The notes beneath the pieces are model-generated. The model made no database searches and was not told where the DNA came from. It worked only from the letters and a program-made list of their open reading frames with translations. From assembly GCA_033763995.1 (NCBI GenBank), contig JANRJL010000094.1:5119-69118 (forward strand): a DNA stretch of 64,000 nucleotides, written 5' to 3'. The stretch is from GCA-2737725 sp033763995 (GTDB taxonomy: Bacteria > Pseudomonadota > Alphaproteobacteria > Rhodospirillales > Rhodospirillaceae). Made by a program: the position numbers and the translations under genes. Positions 50,984 through 59,277 of the stretch are shown here, piece by piece. Positions within the stretch are counted from its first letter, which is position 1. Every line of letters starts with the position of its first letter.

Positions 50984-53857
50984 TTAACTCAACAGCGCCG
51001 CGAACTGCGTGGTCGTCATGGACGAAATCTGCGTCGAGGTGAAGGCACCGATCTGGGCCGCGCTGAGGGCGTCGATCTGCGTGGTCGTCAGCGCGGTGAT
51101 TTGACTGGTCGTGAGCACCGCGATGTCGGTGGTCTGCAGCCCCTTGACCTGCGTCGTCGTCAAGCTGCCCACCTGGATCGTGTCGAGCGCCGCCACTTGA
51201 GTCGACGTCAGGATCTTGATCTGCGTCGCCGTCAGGCCGCCCATCTGCACCGTCGAGAGGTTGATCAACTGGGTCGTGGTCAACGCGGTGACCTGCGGCG
51301 AGGTGAGCGCCTTGATCTGGGTCGAGGTGAAGCCGGTCAACTGCGCCGTCGTCAGGGTGACCAAGTCGGTGGTCTCGATGCCCTTGACCTGGGTCGCCGT
51401 CAGGCTGCCGATTTGAGCCGTCGAGACCGAGGCGAACTGCGTGGTGGTGAGGAACGCGAGCTGCGTGGCCGTGAGCCCGCTGAACTGGGTCGTGGTAAGA
51501 TTGCCGAGGTTGGTCGTGCTGAATACCGCGATTTGGGTGGTGGTGAGCGAGCGTACCTGGGTCGATGTCATGCTGCTGATCTGCGACGTGGTCAGCATCG
51601 CGACGCCGGTGGTGGTGAGCGCGCGGATCTGCGTCGCCACCAGTCCGCCGACTTGAACCGACGACAAGGTGGCCACTTGCGTGGTGGTGAGCGCGGCGAT
51701 TTGCGTCGCCTTGAAGCCCTTGATCTGCGAGGTCGTCAGGCTGCCGACCTGAACCGTGGTCAGCACCGCCATTTGCGTGGTGGTGAGGAAGCCCAGGTCG
51801 ACGAAGTTCAAGCCGCCCAACTGCGTCGTCGTCAGGTCGACGATGTGCGTGGTGGTGAGCGCCTGCTGCTGTTGCGTCGTGAGGTTGCCGAGCTGCAGCG
51901 TGCCCAGGCCGCTCAACTGGCTGGTGGTCAAGGCCGCGATGTTGGTGGTCGAGAAGCCCTTGATTTGCGTGCTGGTGAGACTGCCGAGCTGCGTCGAGGT
52001 CACCGAGGCGAACTGCGTGGTCGTCAGAACCCCGAGCTGCGTGACCGTCACCAGATCGATCTGGGTGGTGGTCAGCGTGCCGATGTTGGTGGTGCCGAGC
52101 GAGGCGAGTTGCGTCGTCGTCAGCGCGGCGATCTGGTTCGAGGTCAGGCCCGTGATCTGGGCCGTGCCGAGGTTGACGATGCTGGTGGTGGTGAGCGAGC
52201 GGATCTGAGTGTTCGTCATGCTGCCGAGCTGGGTCGAACTCAACGCGCCCAACTGCGCGGTCGTGAGCGCGGCCACCTGCGCGGCCGTGAAGCCCTTGAC
52301 CTGGGTCGTCGTCAGCCCGCCGAACTGCACGGTCGAGATGGACGCGAAATTGGTGGTGTTCATCGCCGCGAGTTGCGTGGCCGTGAGGCCGCCGAATTGG
52401 ACGGTGGACAGCGACGCGATGTGGGTTGTGCCCAGCGCGTTGAGTTGCTGGGTAGTCAGTCCGCCGACCAAGGTCGAGGTTAGGCCGGTCAACTGCGCCG
52501 TGCTCAAGCTGGCGATCACCGTGGTGGTGAAGCCCTTGATCTGGGTGGCCGCCAGGCTACCGAGCTGGACGGTATTGAGCGAAGCGAACTGCGTGGTGGT
52601 GATCACGCCCAGTTGAGCCGCGGTGACGCCGTCGATCTGGGTCGTCGTCAGCGTGCCGATGCTCACGGTGGTCAGCACGGTGATCTGCGTGGTCGTCAGG
52701 CCGCCGACCAGGGTCGAGGTTAGGCCGCTGAGCTGGACGGTCGTGATGGCGGCGATGTTGGTGGTGCTGAAGCCGCGGACCTGCGTGGTCGTCAAGCTGC
52801 CGAGCTGCAGCGTCGACAGGGCGCCGAATTGCGTCGTGCCGATGGCGCCCAATTGCGCGGCGGTCAGGCCGTCGATCTGGGTGATGGCCAAGCCGCCGAT
52901 GCCGACGGTGCTGAAGGCCGCGAAATTGGTCGTGGTCAGGCCCGCCAATTGCAAGGAACTCACGCCGGCGAGTTGCGCCGCGACCAACTGGCCGAAATTC
53001 GTCGTCGTGATGGCGTTAAGCTGCGTGGTGGTGAAGCCGCCGAACTGGGTGGCGGTCAAGCCGCCGATCTGCTGGGTCGTCAGCGCCGCCATGCTGGTGG
53101 TGTTGATGCCCTTGACCTGAGTGGACGTGAGCGCGCCCAACTGCGACGTGGTGACGGCCGAGAACTGTGTGGCCGCCAGCGCGCCGATCTGGGCGGACGT
53201 GAAGCCCGCGATCTGGGTGGTCGTGATATTGCCGACGTTGAGCGTCGCCAGGGCCGCCACTTGGGTGGTGGTCAGCGCGGCCAGCTGCGTCGAACTGATG
53301 CCGCTGAGCTGCGAGGTCGTGAGCGCCGTGACGTTGGTGGTGCTGACGCCCTTGATCTGCGTCGTCGTCAGCACGCCGATCTGGGTGGACGTGAAGGCGG
53401 TGAAGTGGGTGCTGTCGATGCCGCCGAACTGCGCCGACGTGAACGCGCCGATCTGGGTTTGGGTCAGGCCGCGCATCCCGATGGTGCTGAGGTTGTTCAG
53501 CGTGGTCGTGGTCAGCGCGCCGATGGCGGTGGTCGTCAAGCCGACGATTTGGGTGGTCGAGATCGACGCGATATTGGTGGTGTTCAGCGCGTTGATCGCG
53601 GTGGCCGAAATGCCGGTGAACTGGGTCGCGGTGAGGCTGCCCAACTGTATCGTCGACATGGCCGCGAACTGAATGCTGCCGAAGCCGGAGACTTGGGTCG
53701 AGGTCAGCGAACTCAGCTGTGTGGTCGTGAGCACCGCGAATTGGGTGGCGGCGAGATAGCTGAGGTCAACCGAGTCCAGCAGCGCCAGGTCGGTGGTCGT
53801 GAGCCCCGCGATCTGGGTGGTGGTGGCGAGTTGAATGAAAATGGTGTTGTGCGCCAT
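50984..53857 (-). CDS. Octapeptide-repeat protein, 117 tandem x-x-L-T-T-T-Q-I units
   Basis: A 957-residue protein consisting of a 16-residue leader (MAHNTIFIQLATTTQI), 117 contiguous eight-residue units of the form x-x-L-T-T-T-Q-(I/L/V/F), and a five-residue tail (AALLS): 16 + 936 + 5 = 957, with no gap or insertion. The regular Leu at position 3 and hydrophobic at position 8 suggest a stacked beta-solenoid. Units starting Lys-Gly occur at 20, 30, 54, 64, 78, 88, 102 and 112, and an Arg-Gly form at 44, a 24-unit super-period with a 10/14 alternation. No signal peptide is seen, so secretion would need a leaderless route, otherwise it is cytosolic. Function unknown; a structural or adhesive role is inference. 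GGAGTAAG precedes the ATG. Confidence 0.9.
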   Translation of the reverse strand: MAHNTIFIQLATTTQIAGLTTTDLALLDSVDLSYLAATQFAVLTTTQLSSLTSTQVSGFGSIQFAAMSTIQLGSLTATQFTGISATAINALNTTNIASISTTQIVGLTTTAIGALTTTTLNNLSTIGMRGLTQTQIGAFTSAQFGGIDSTHFTAFTSTQIGVLTTTQIKGVSTTNVTALTTSQLSGISSTQLAALTTTQVAALATLNVGNITTTQIAGFTSAQIGALAATQFSAVTTSQLGALTSTQVKGINTTSMAALTTQQIGGLTATQFGGFTTTQLNAITTTNFGQLVAAQLAGVSSLQLAGLTTTNFAAFSTVGIGGLAITQIDGLTAAQLGAIGTTQFGALSTLQLGSLTTTQVRGFSTTNIAAITTVQLSGLTSTLVGGLTTTQITVLTTVSIGTLTTTQIDGVTAAQLGVITTTQFASLNTVQLGSLAATQIKGFTTTVIASLSTAQLTGLTSTLVGGLTTQQLNALGTTHIASLSTVQFGGLTATQLAAMNTTNFASISTVQFGGLTTTQVKGFTAAQVAALTTAQLGALSSTQLGSMTNTQIRSLTTTSIVNLGTAQITGLTSNQIAALTTTQLASLGTTNIGTLTTTQIDLVTVTQLGVLTTTQFASVTSTQLGSLTSTQIKGFSTTNIAALTTSQLSGLGTLQLGNLTTQQQQALTTTHIVDLTTTQLGGLNFVDLGFLTTTQMAVLTTVQVGSLTTSQIKGFKATQIAALTTTQVATLSSVQVGGLVATQIRALTTTGVAMLTTSQISSMTSTQVRSLTTTQIAVFSTTNLGNLTTTQFSGLTATQLAFLTTTQFASVSTAQIGSLTATQVKGIETTDLVTLTTAQLTGFTSTQIKALTSPQVTALTTTQLINLSTVQMGGLTATQIKILTSTQVAALDTIQVGSLTTTQVKGLQTTDIAVLTTSQITALTTTQIDALSAAQIGAFTSTQISSMTTTQFAALLS

Positions 53858-54244
53858 GACGTCTTACTCCGGCCGCGATAAGTGGCGGATCGATCGCGCG
53901 CCAAGGCAACCCACGGCCAAATAGGCCGGCGGTGTGATGCGCCTGCATGTCGGGAGAGCAACGTCGAACATGCTCGATCTCCGTTCTAGAGATGGTTCAA
54001 GAGCAAATAAGACAGGGCAATTCTTGCCACTATCAGTTGTGGCAATTTACATAAGTACGGCCGCCCCGTCGATACTCTAAATACTGACCCTCAAGGGTCT
54101 ATACGCGCGCGGTTAACAAACGGTTGCGAGGAATACGCGCACCGCACCCCGTGGTAGTCATTTAAGTAATTGATATAATTGATGAATTATCTATCGCCCC
54201 GAGTCGAGGCGCAGGTCACGCGATCCCCGTTCAAGGTCGAAGCC
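53858..54244. other. Gene-free region upstream of the octapeptide gene
   Basis: About 390 bases, AT-rich toward the right, with no supported gene. It should hold the promoter of the leftward octapeptide gene. The only notable structure is TTGCCAC-N8-GTGGCAA at 54024-54045. The stretch to 54244 is also the 3' side of the methyltransferase-like gene at 54245. Confidence 0.5.
54024..54045. promoter_or_regulatory. Inverted repeat upstream of the octapeptide gene
   Basis: TTGCCAC-TATCAGTT-GTGGCAA: a perfect seven-base dyad with an eight-base spacer, about 170 bases upstream of the start. It could be a regulator site or a terminator-like stem; no T-run follows. Confidence 0.45.
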
Positions 54245-55414
54245 TTAGCCGACTTTCGTCCCCACCAAATTCATGGTGCCGCCGGATTTGGTCTTCTCGT
54301 TCCCGCTCACCGCGAATCCGTTGGCGGCAAAGACCTTTTCGTAGTCCGTGGCGATGTGCTCCAGCATCCACACCTCGTAGTTCCAGCGGGTGTTCCACCA
54401 GTTGAAGAACTGGCGGTAGCCGGTCATGGGGGTGGCGGGGATGCGGATGTCGCCGGGGGTCGTGATGCCGCCGGGGCGCAGGATGCGCGCGGTTTCGGCG
54501 ATGATCTTCTTGTTGGCCGCGCCGCTAACCTCGTGGAACAGCAGGAACGACGTGACGATGTCGAAGTAGCCGTCGGGGAACCCCGTGTCCTCGGCCAGGC
54601 GCTGGGCGAAATTGGCGCCGTTGCCCAGCTTGTTGGCGCGCATGTGGGCGAAACGCACCATGGGTCCGCCGACGTCGAGGCCCCACACCTCGGCCTCGGG
54701 GTAGCGGTCTTTCAGGGCCATGGTCAGCCGACCGTCGCCGCAGCCTAAATCGAGAATGCGTTTGACCTTGCCGTCGGCGGGGATCGGATGCTCGGCGGCC
54801 ATGCGGCCGTGCATCTCGTCCTGGTGATTGCGCCCCATCCAGAAATTGTTGGTGCCCCAATAATAGAGATGGCCCGCGAACTCATCGCCCACGTAGCCGC
54901 CGGGCTGGTTGTGAATTTCTTCCTTGGTGTAGGCGGGCAAAACCATCTTCGGGTTCAATTCCAGCTTGCCCGGGCCGGCCTTGTCGGCCGTTTCCATCTC
55001 GGCCATGAACTGATCGGCGTGGGCATACAACATCTCGCGGATGTCGGCCCACATCACCTGCTGGCCGCGCACGTAGCCGTGCATGTTGGCGGCCAGGACC
55101 GGATCGTTCTCGAACAGCCGCACGGCGTCCATCAGCGCCACTTCCTTGGCCGGGTCCATGCGGTTGTCGCGCAGGATGGCGACGGCGCGCTCGCGCGCGG
55201 CCTTTTGCAGTTCGCCGTTCACGAACACGCGGTAGGACATGTTGAATTCGTCGCGCGATTCCAGGCTCAGCATCGGCACGCGCGTGAGGCGGTCGATCCG
55301 GCCGCGGGGCGCGAATTCGCCGGTCTTGGCCCACGCTGTCGAAGCCCAGGCCGTCGTCGTCAGGGCCGCTCCGGCCATGACGGAAGATCCGAGAATGTGT
55401 CGGCGAGAAATCAT
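54245..55414 (-). CDS. Tat-exported SAM methyltransferase-like protein, copy 1
   Basis: A 389-residue protein: twin-arginine signal (MISRRHILGSSVMAGAALT), an N-terminal domain of about 170 residues unlike known families (with PAYTKEEIHNQPGGYVGDEFAGHLYYWGTNNFWMG), then a class I methyltransferase fold with ILDLGCGDGRLTMAL (SAM motif I) and VWGLDVGGPMVRFAHMRANKL. It is a clear paralog of the gene at 55429. AGGAGA precedes the ATG. Export of a SAM-dependent enzyme is odd, since SAM is not known in the periplasm. Role unknown. Confidence 0.85.
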   Translation of the reverse strand: MISRRHILGSSVMAGAALTTTAWASTAWAKTGEFAPRGRIDRLTRVPMLSLESRDEFNMSYRVFVNGELQKAARERAVAILRDNRMDPAKEVALMDAVRLFENDPVLAANMHGYVRGQQVMWADIREMLYAHADQFMAEMETADKAGPGKLELNPKMVLPAYTKEEIHNQPGGYVGDEFAGHLYYWGTNNFWMGRNHQDEMHGRMAAEHPIPADGKVKRILDLGCGDGRLTMALKDRYPEAEVWGLDVGGPMVRFAHMRANKLGNGANFAQRLAEDTGFPDGYFDIVTSFLLFHEVSGAANKKIIAETARILRPGGITTPGDIRIPATPMTGYRQFFNWWNTRWNYEVWMLEHIATDYEKVFAANGFAVSGNEKTKSGGTMNLVGTKVG

Positions 55415-55428
55415 CGCAAATCTCCTTA

Positions 55429-56625
55429 TTAGGCCGTCTTGGTGCCCATGATGTTGGCCGTGCCGGAGCCGATGGCGTTGTTGTTGCCCGCCCCGTTGCC
55501 GCGCGAGGCGGGATTGTCGGTGACCGTGAAGCCGGCCTTGGCCAGGATCGCGGGGTAGTCGCCGGTGTTGTAGTGGTCGTTCCAGACTTCGTAGTTCCAA
55601 CGGCGGATCCACCACGCATTGAAGGTGCCGAAGGCCGTGGGGGCCGGCAGCGGGCGGCGCATGCGCGCCTCGATGGGATAGAACACGCCGCCCTTGCGCA
55701 GCACGCGATGCGCCTCGTCCATGATCTTGGGTTCGGCGTCGGGGTGCACTTCGTGGAACAGGATGAACGAGGTGACGATGTCGAAGTGGCCGTCGGGGAA
55801 CTTGGTGTCCTCGGCCAGTCTTTGGGCAAAGCGCGCCTTGGAGTCCAGCTTGTTGGCGCGCATGTGGGCGTACCGCACCATGGGCCCGCCGACGTCGATG
55901 CCCCACACCTCGGCGTAGGGGAAGCGTTCCTGCAGCGCCACGGTGAACTGGCCGACGCTGCAGCCGAGGTCGAGAATGCGCCTCACCTTGCCGTCGGCGG
56001 GCACGGGGGTTTCTTTCGCGAGGCCCCGGTGCACTTCGTCCTGGTAGTTCGTCGCCATCCAGAAATTGTTGGTGCCGTAGTGGTACATGTGCCCGGACAT
56101 CTCGTCGCCGACGTAACCGCCGGGCATCATGTGAATTTCTTCCTTGGTGTAGGCGGGCAGATCCATCTTGGGGTTGAGTTCCAGGTGCCCCGGGCCCTTG
56201 GCGTCGGCGGCTTCCATCTCGGCCATGTAGAAATCGAGATGGGAGTAAAACTCCTCGCGCAGAATGCGCCACATGTGTTGTTGGTTGCGCAGCCACATGT
56301 GCGCATGGCCCATGATGATGGGATCGTTTTCCATCAACGCGATGATCTGCTCGCGCGGTTCGTTCATCAGGGGGTTCAAGCCCCTTTCGCGCATCAGCGC
56401 GACCGCCCGCTCGCGCGCGGCGCGGGCCTGAAGCCCGTTCGACCAAATCCGCAACGTCGTCGAGAAGGCATCGTTGCTTTCGAGGTCGAGCTTGGGCAGG
56501 CGCACCAAGCGGCCGTCAATGCCCCGGCCGTAATCCTGCACGGCGGCGGCGAAGGCCTGGAAGGCGGACGTCAGGGTCGCGCCGGCGCCGAGCGCGGAGC
56601 CGATCAGGTGACGGCGTGAAACCAT
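55429..56625 (-). CDS. Tat-exported SAM methyltransferase-like protein, copy 2
   Basis: A 398-residue protein with the same layout: Tat signal SRRHLIGSALGAGATL, the matching N-terminal domain (PAYTKEEIHMMPGGYVGDEMSGHMYHYGTNNFWMA), and a methyltransferase fold with ILDLGCSVGQFTVAL, VWGIDVGGPMVRYAHMRANKL and DIVTSFILFHEVHPDAEPKI. Motif I is altered from GCGDG to GCSVG, so SAM binding may be weakened. It lies 14 bases upstream of its paralog on the same strand, so they form an operon that arose by tandem duplication. GGGAGGA precedes the ATG. Confidence 0.85.
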   Translation of the reverse strand: MVSRRHLIGSALGAGATLTSAFQAFAAAVQDYGRGIDGRLVRLPKLDLESNDAFSTTLRIWSNGLQARAARERAVALMRERGLNPLMNEPREQIIALMENDPIIMGHAHMWLRNQQHMWRILREEFYSHLDFYMAEMEAADAKGPGHLELNPKMDLPAYTKEEIHMMPGGYVGDEMSGHMYHYGTNNFWMATNYQDEVHRGLAKETPVPADGKVRRILDLGCSVGQFTVALQERFPYAEVWGIDVGGPMVRYAHMRANKLDSKARFAQRLAEDTKFPDGHFDIVTSFILFHEVHPDAEPKIMDEAHRVLRKGGVFYPIEARMRRPLPAPTAFGTFNAWWIRRWNYEVWNDHYNTGDYPAILAKAGFTVTDNPASRGNGAGNNNAIGSGTANIMGTKTA

Positions 56626-56757
56626 GGCGTCCTCCCGGGATGACAGGCCGAAAGGGTACTCCGCTCGGCTCCGGCCCACAAACGAAAGCCGATTGCACCT
56701 TTCACGGGGCGAGCGCGACAAACGATTTTGAGCGACCGGCCATTGCCGAAACTCAAC

Positions 56758-56855
56758 TGTCATTCCCCGCGAATGCGGGGAATCCAGGGCTTTTTAGGTT
56801 CATTGGGTTTTTAAACAAAAACCTCTGGATCGCGCGAACAAGTCGCGCGATGACA
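56758..56855. repeat. GTCAT-type double-hairpin repeat, copy 4
   Basis: Left hairpin TGTCATTCCCCGCGAATGCGG...AATCCAGG and right hairpin CTCTGGATCGCGCGAACAAG...CGCGATGACA, with outer ends TGTCAT / ATGACA. It lies in the divergent gap between the Tat methyltransferase operon and the FAD-oxidase gene; copies 1 and 4 share the GGATCGCGCGA block. Confidence 0.8.
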
Positions 56856-56885
56856 CATGTTGTTCAAAGGCTTACGGAGCGTGTC

Positions 56886-58454
56886 ATGGCGGAAGCGGCG
56901 GTGAAACCGAGCGGCGCGGCGGCGGAATTCGCGCGGATCGTGGGGGCGGCCCACGTCATCACCGATCCGGCCGAATGCCGCGTCTATTCCAACGACATCT
57001 TCTTCTGGGACGATGCTCACGTGGCCGACGTGGTGGTGCAACCGGGTTCCACGGACGAGGTCTCGCGCATCGTCAAGGTGGCCGCTCGCCTGGGCCTGAG
57101 CATTTACACCCGCGGCGGCGGCATGTCTTATACCAAAGGCTACGTGCCCGCCGTGGCGGGCGCGGTGTTGATCGACATGCGCCGCGTCAACCAGATTTTC
57201 GAGATCAATCCCACCGACCGCTACGTCGTGGTGGGGGCCGGCTGCACCTGGGAGAAGGTGGCCGAGGCGCTGAAGCCCCATGGGCTGAAGCTCGTGTTCC
57301 TGGCGCCCTTCTCGGGCATCTATTCCACCGTGGGCGGAGCGCTGTCGCAGAACGTGCCCGCCAGCATGAAAGGCATTCTGGGTCTTGAAGTGGTGCGCGC
57401 CGACGGCTCGATTGTCAGAACGGGCGCCTGGGGAAGAAAATCAAGCCACGGGGGTGCCGCTCCCTTCTTCCGCGACTACGGCCCCGATCTCACGGGATTG
57501 TTCCTGGGCGACACCGGCGCCTTCGCCATCAAGACCGCCGCCGTGATGCATTTGTACGCGCGGCCCGAGGGCGCGGCCCATGCGTCATTCGCCTTCGAGA
57601 CCTATGAAGACATGGCCGCGACCATGATCGAATTGGGCAATCACGATTATCTCTATCGCCGCGTCGGGCTCGATCCCTTCAAGAGTCAGAACTCGGTGAA
57701 GGTGGGCTTCAAGGAAGCGCTCAAAACTCTAGGCGACGTGAGCACGTCGGGAACCTCGGTGCTGGGCGGCCTCAAGGACACCGTGAAGATGGCCGCGCAG
57801 GGCGCGACCAACTTCATGGAAGGCGTGAAGTGGTCCATGCATCTGTCCACCGAGGCGCTGGACACGGCAGGAGCGGAGGCGGGCATGGAGCGCGTGCGGA
57901 AAATCTGCCTCAAGCGCGGGCGGGAAATCGCCAACGTGCTGCCGCGCGCCATGGAAGCGCGGGGTTTCTCCGTGCGCGGCTTCCTGGGCGGGCAGGGCCA
58001 GCGTTGGATCCCCACCAACTCGCTGTGGCCGCTCTCGCGCGCAGTGGAAGTGGCCACCGCCGTGCAAGGTTTCTTCAACGCGCGCCGCGCCGAGATGCAA
58101 AAACACGGCCTATGGGAAAGCTACATGACCAATTGGGGGCAGGGCTATTTCCAGTGCGAGCCCAGTTTCTATTGGGTCGACGAGGTGAGCGAGTTGCACT
58201 TGCGCCATCTCGGCAAGGAAGAGGCCGACAAGTTCCGCGACCTCAAACCTAACTTGCCCGCGCGGGCCTTCGCCCAGAAGCTGCGCTTCGAGCTGCGCGC
58301 TTTCTTCTTCGACCTGGGCGCGGTGCACGTGCAATTGGCGAAGTTCTATCGCCTGGAAGATTCTCTCTCGCCGGAAACGTGGCGGCTACTTGAAGAAGCC
58401 AAGACTTGGCTCGACCCTGAGCGCAGGCTTAACCCCGGCAACCTCGGTCTCTAG
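56886..58454 (+). CDS. FAD-linked oxidase (GlcD/BBE-like family)
   Basis: A 522-residue FAD/FMN-containing oxidoreductase. The FAD-binding domain (about 45-220) has FWDDAHVADVVVQPGSTDEVSRIVKVAARLGLSIYTRGGGMSYTKGY, DMRRVNQIFEINPTDRYVVVGAGCTWEKVAEALKPHGL and STVGGALSQNVPAS. The C-terminal half is the substrate-cap type, ending with WLDPERRLNPGNLGL. The ATG at 56886 has a GGAG site; a longer start reads through the repeat at 56758-56855. Enzymes of this family oxidise 2-hydroxy acids, sugars or aromatic alcohols; the substrate is unknown. Confidence 0.85.
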   Translation: MAEAAVKPSGAAAEFARIVGAAHVITDPAECRVYSNDIFFWDDAHVADVVVQPGSTDEVSRIVKVAARLGLSIYTRGGGMSYTKGYVPAVAGAVLIDMRRVNQIFEINPTDRYVVVGAGCTWEKVAEALKPHGLKLVFLAPFSGIYSTVGGALSQNVPASMKGILGLEVVRADGSIVRTGAWGRKSSHGGAAPFFRDYGPDLTGLFLGDTGAFAIKTAAVMHLYARPEGAAHASFAFETYEDMAATMIELGNHDYLYRRVGLDPFKSQNSVKVGFKEALKTLGDVSTSGTSVLGGLKDTVKMAAQGATNFMEGVKWSMHLSTEALDTAGAEAGMERVRKICLKRGREIANVLPRAMEARGFSVRGFLGGQGQRWIPTNSLWPLSRAVEVATAVQGFFNARRAEMQKHGLWESYMTNWGQGYFQCEPSFYWVDEVSELHLRHLGKEEADKFRDLKPNLPARAFAQKLRFELRAFFFDLGAVHVQLAKFYRLEDSLSPETWRLLEEAKTWLDPERRLNPGNLGL

Positions 58455-58458
58455 TCTT

Positions 58459-58497
58459 TACGTACCAGGTACGTAGTCTTTACGTACCTGGTACGTA
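58459..58497. repeat. REP pair at the 3' side of the RAYT gene
   Basis: TACGTACCAGGTACGTA at 58459-58475 and TACGTACCTGGTACGTA at 58481-58497. The second hairpin provides the last codons and stop of the minus-strand transposase gene. The first lies just after the stop of the FAD-oxidase gene. Confidence 0.9.
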
Positions 58498-59178
58498 ATT
58501 CGTGGTCCGTCGAGACCGCCTGCGGCGCAAGCGCGTGCCCGTTTCTCGCTCCAGGCGGTCGATGAAGTCTTGCGACCCGAGCGCCCGTCCGGCATGGGCC
58601 GCGCCGCGAACCTCGTCGAGCTGCGCTGTCGTCAGGGCATTCGCGAACAATGCCGCGTATGACGCCGCCCGCGCCGCCGCGTCGGTACCGAGGTCGCGAT
58701 AGAGGGCGTGGGGCCAAATCAAGGGATCGTGCGCACCGCCGGCATTGCAACGGTAGCTCGACCATCGATAGTCCGCAGGCGTGAGGGCGAGTCCGGCGCG
58801 CACCGGGTTCATCTCGATGTAGCGGCTGCAGACGAAGAAATAGGTTTCCGTGTCGATCAGGCTCGCGCGATAGCGGCCCTCCCAGAGGCTGCCGGTGCGA
58901 CCGCGCGTGGCGTTGATATGGCGCGTGAAGTGCCAGCCGATGTCGTGCATGGCCTTGGGCAGGCTGTCGGAGGTCAGCGGCGAGACAAGCAAATGGACGT
59001 GGTTGGTCATCAAGACATAGGCGTGAATCTTCAAGCCATGGGCGTCCGATGCATCCTGGAGCAGTTCGAGATAGATGCGGTTGTCGTCGTCGGCGAAGAA
59101 CGTCTGCTGGCGGTTGTTGCCGCGCTGAATCACGTGCACCGGCTGATCGGGGAGAAAATAGCGCCCAATGCGCGGCAT
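58480..59178 (-). CDS. REP-associated tyrosine transposase (RAYT, TnpA-REP)
   Basis: A 232-residue Y1-type single-strand DNA transposase. Family stretches: VHVIQRGNNRQQTFFADDD, MTNHVHLLVSP (the metal-binding H-x-H), LWEGRYRASLI and the catalytic-Tyr region CSRYIEMNPVRAGL, followed by YRWSSYRCNA. The C-terminal NYVPGT and TAA stop are encoded by the REP hairpin at 58481-58497. REP pairs stand on both sides (58459-58497 and 59201-59272). RAYTs are held to mobilise REP hairpins on single strands. Thus the gene and hairpins make a self-contained unit, whose relatives in the window include the pair at 44285-44354. Confidence 0.92.
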   Translation of the reverse strand: MPRIGRYFLPDQPVHVIQRGNNRQQTFFADDDNRIYLELLQDASDAHGLKIHAYVLMTNHVHLLVSPLTSDSLPKAMHDIGWHFTRHINATRGRTGSLWEGRYRASLIDTETYFFVCSRYIEMNPVRAGLALTPADYRWSSYRCNAGGAHDPLIWPHALYRDLGTDAAARAASYAALFANALTTAQLDEVRGAAHAGRALGSQDFIDRLERETGTRLRRRRSRRTTNYVPGT

Positions 59179-59200
59179 GCGATGCTCCCCTTACGTCCCC

Positions 59201-59272
59201 TTACGTACCAGGTACGTAATATATCAGCATAACAATCTGTAATAAATACATAGTTACGTACCTGGTACGTAA
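59201..59272. repeat. REP pair at the 5' side of the RAYT gene
   Basis: TTACGTACCAGGTACGTAA at 59201-59219 and TTACGTACCTGGTACGTAA at 59254-59272 with an AT-rich 34-base spacer, the same design as at 44285-44354. It lies between the transposase start and the porin stop. Confidence 0.9.
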
Positions 59273-59277
59273 GAGGG

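Noticed and set aside
50984..53857. Several long plus-strand open frames across the octapeptide gene
   Set aside because: They are antisense products of a repetitive gene; the strict octads lie only in the minus-strand frame.
50984..53857. Type I secretion or RTX calcium-binding repeat protein
   Set aside because: The repeats are eight residues of LTTTQ type, not the nine-residue Gly/Asp-rich RTX nonapeptide, and no secretion genes are adjacent.
55415..56446. N-terminal extension of the first Tat methyltransferase to 56446
   Set aside because: It is shadow sequence over the upstream paralog. The ATG at 55414 has AGGAGA and a Tat signal.
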